Assembly (NCBI GenBank): GCA_964639225.1
Contig: CAZXCK010000098.1
Coordinates: 1-16,715, forward strand
Source of the DNA: CAZXCK01 sp964639225
Lineage (GTDB): Bacteria; Chloroflexota; Anaerolineae; Aggregatilineales; Phototrophicaceae
Reading direction: 5' to 3'
Length of the DNA: 16,715 nt
This document shows, piece after piece, positions 16,317-16,715 of this stretch. The position numbers and the translations under genes are program-made. The first letter of the stretch is position 1. Each line of letters begins with the position of its first letter. The notes below the pieces were generated by a model that saw nothing but the letters and a program-made list of their open reading frames with translations, was not told the origin of the DNA and did no database searches.

Positions 16317-16357
16317 CGTGTTGTCCTGTCTGCGTTCAGATCGCTGGGCAGATGAAT

Positions 16358-16715
16358 TTACATCGCTATACGCGGCGGCGGATAAGGCGATTGGGTATCA
16401 ATCAGATAGATGGCATCCATAATCGACAGGCGTTCTTCGGCGACCTTCGACAGCATGCCGTGTTTGCGATTCTGCTTGGCATCGGTGGTTTTCGGGTCGC
16501 CAATCAATATCTGGTCCATAAACCGGTCACCGGTGGATGGGATGGGTTTATACAGGATGTTAACCGCCAGGCCATGTTCATCCCGACTAGGATTGAAGGG
16601 ACTTTGCCCCATCAGCAGTTCATAGGCGATGACCCCCAGCGCCCAGACATCTGCCGGGCGATGGTCGATATCGCCGATGGCGAGGTTGTACTGCTTCCCG
16701 GTATCGATGAGCAGT
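16358..16715 (-). CDS. C-terminal part of a Ser/Thr protein kinase (5' end beyond the window)
   Basis: An open frame enters from the right edge and ends at TAA (16360-16358), giving 118 residues. DVWALGVIAYELLMGQSPFNP is kinase subdomain IX with its invariant Asp, and LSKVAEERLSIMDAIYLI matches the closing subdomain XI region. The ATP site, catalytic loop and APE motif lie outside the window. The stretch between the edge and DVW (LLIDTGKQYNLAIGDIDHRP) is longer than usual after APE. The protein ends just after the kinase fold, with no membrane helix or PASTA-type extension at the C-terminus. It is 41 nt upstream of the PP2C gene, its likely opposing partner. The N-terminal part is unknown. 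Confidence 0.88.
   Translation of the reverse strand, partial: LLIDTGKQYNLAIGDIDHRPADVWALGVIAYELLMGQSPFNPSRDEHGLAVNILYKPIPSTGDRFMDQILIGDPKTTDAKQNRKHGMLSKVAEERLSIMDAIYLIDTQSPYPPPRIAM

Noticed and set aside
15609..16355. Plus-strand open frame opposite the PP2C domain
   Set aside because: The minus strand has all PP2C catalytic motifs; the plus frame has no recognisable feature.

Overview
The window is GC-rich chromosomal DNA. It most resembles a Chloroflexota (Anaerolineae-like) genome. This is an inference from the gene mix: a secreted TolB-like propeller, a PucR regulator, a divergent Lgt-like protein, several two-component genes, and a Ser/Thr kinase, PP2C phosphatase and WXG100 cluster. 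No single marker fixes the taxonomy. I see no insertion sequence, integrase, CRISPR array or phage gene. A run of exactly 100 Ns (14322-14421) is an assembly gap inside a tandem repeat.

Layout, left to right. (1) 1-1430: the tail of an unrecognised gene, an OsmC-family redox protein (+), and a convergent, divergent Lgt-like membrane protein (-). (2) 1453-1722: a minus-strand tRNA-Phe(GAA) unit with a perfect-consensus promoter and its own hairpin terminator, back to back with a plus-strand promoter. (3) 1775-5943: a secreted beta-propeller protein, then an OmpR-type response regulator and its membrane histidine kinase. These are tightly spaced and probably one signalling unit. (4) 5996-8593: a second signalling unit with its own promoter and a roughly 160-nt structured leader. 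It encodes a soluble kinase (degenerate receiver, PAS, PAS, HisKA, HATPase) and a stand-alone receiver protein, and ends at a strong bidirectional terminator. (5) 8614-9787: a minus-strand SPFH/prohibitin-like membrane protein with an extended -10 promoter. (6) 9979-13029: a PucR-type regulator followed 45 nt later by a folylpolyglutamate-synthase-like Mur ligase with altered signature residues, closed by another hairpin. (7) 13120-16715: a minus-strand cluster in the order Ser/Thr kinase (C-terminal part only), membrane PP2C phosphatase with a large outside domain, then a WXG100-LysM-CHAP protein.

The most interesting part is region 7. The phosphatase, not the visible end of the kinase, carries the membrane anchor and a FecR-like outside domain. 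The last gene looks like a wall hydrolase with its own WXG100 (type VII secretion) module. I infer a phosphorylation circuit linked to envelope state and to export of a peptidoglycan-cleaving enzyme. The repeat plus assembly gap in the phosphatase tail shifts the naive reading frame. The true stop is at 14210, and no overlap with the WXG100 gene exists.
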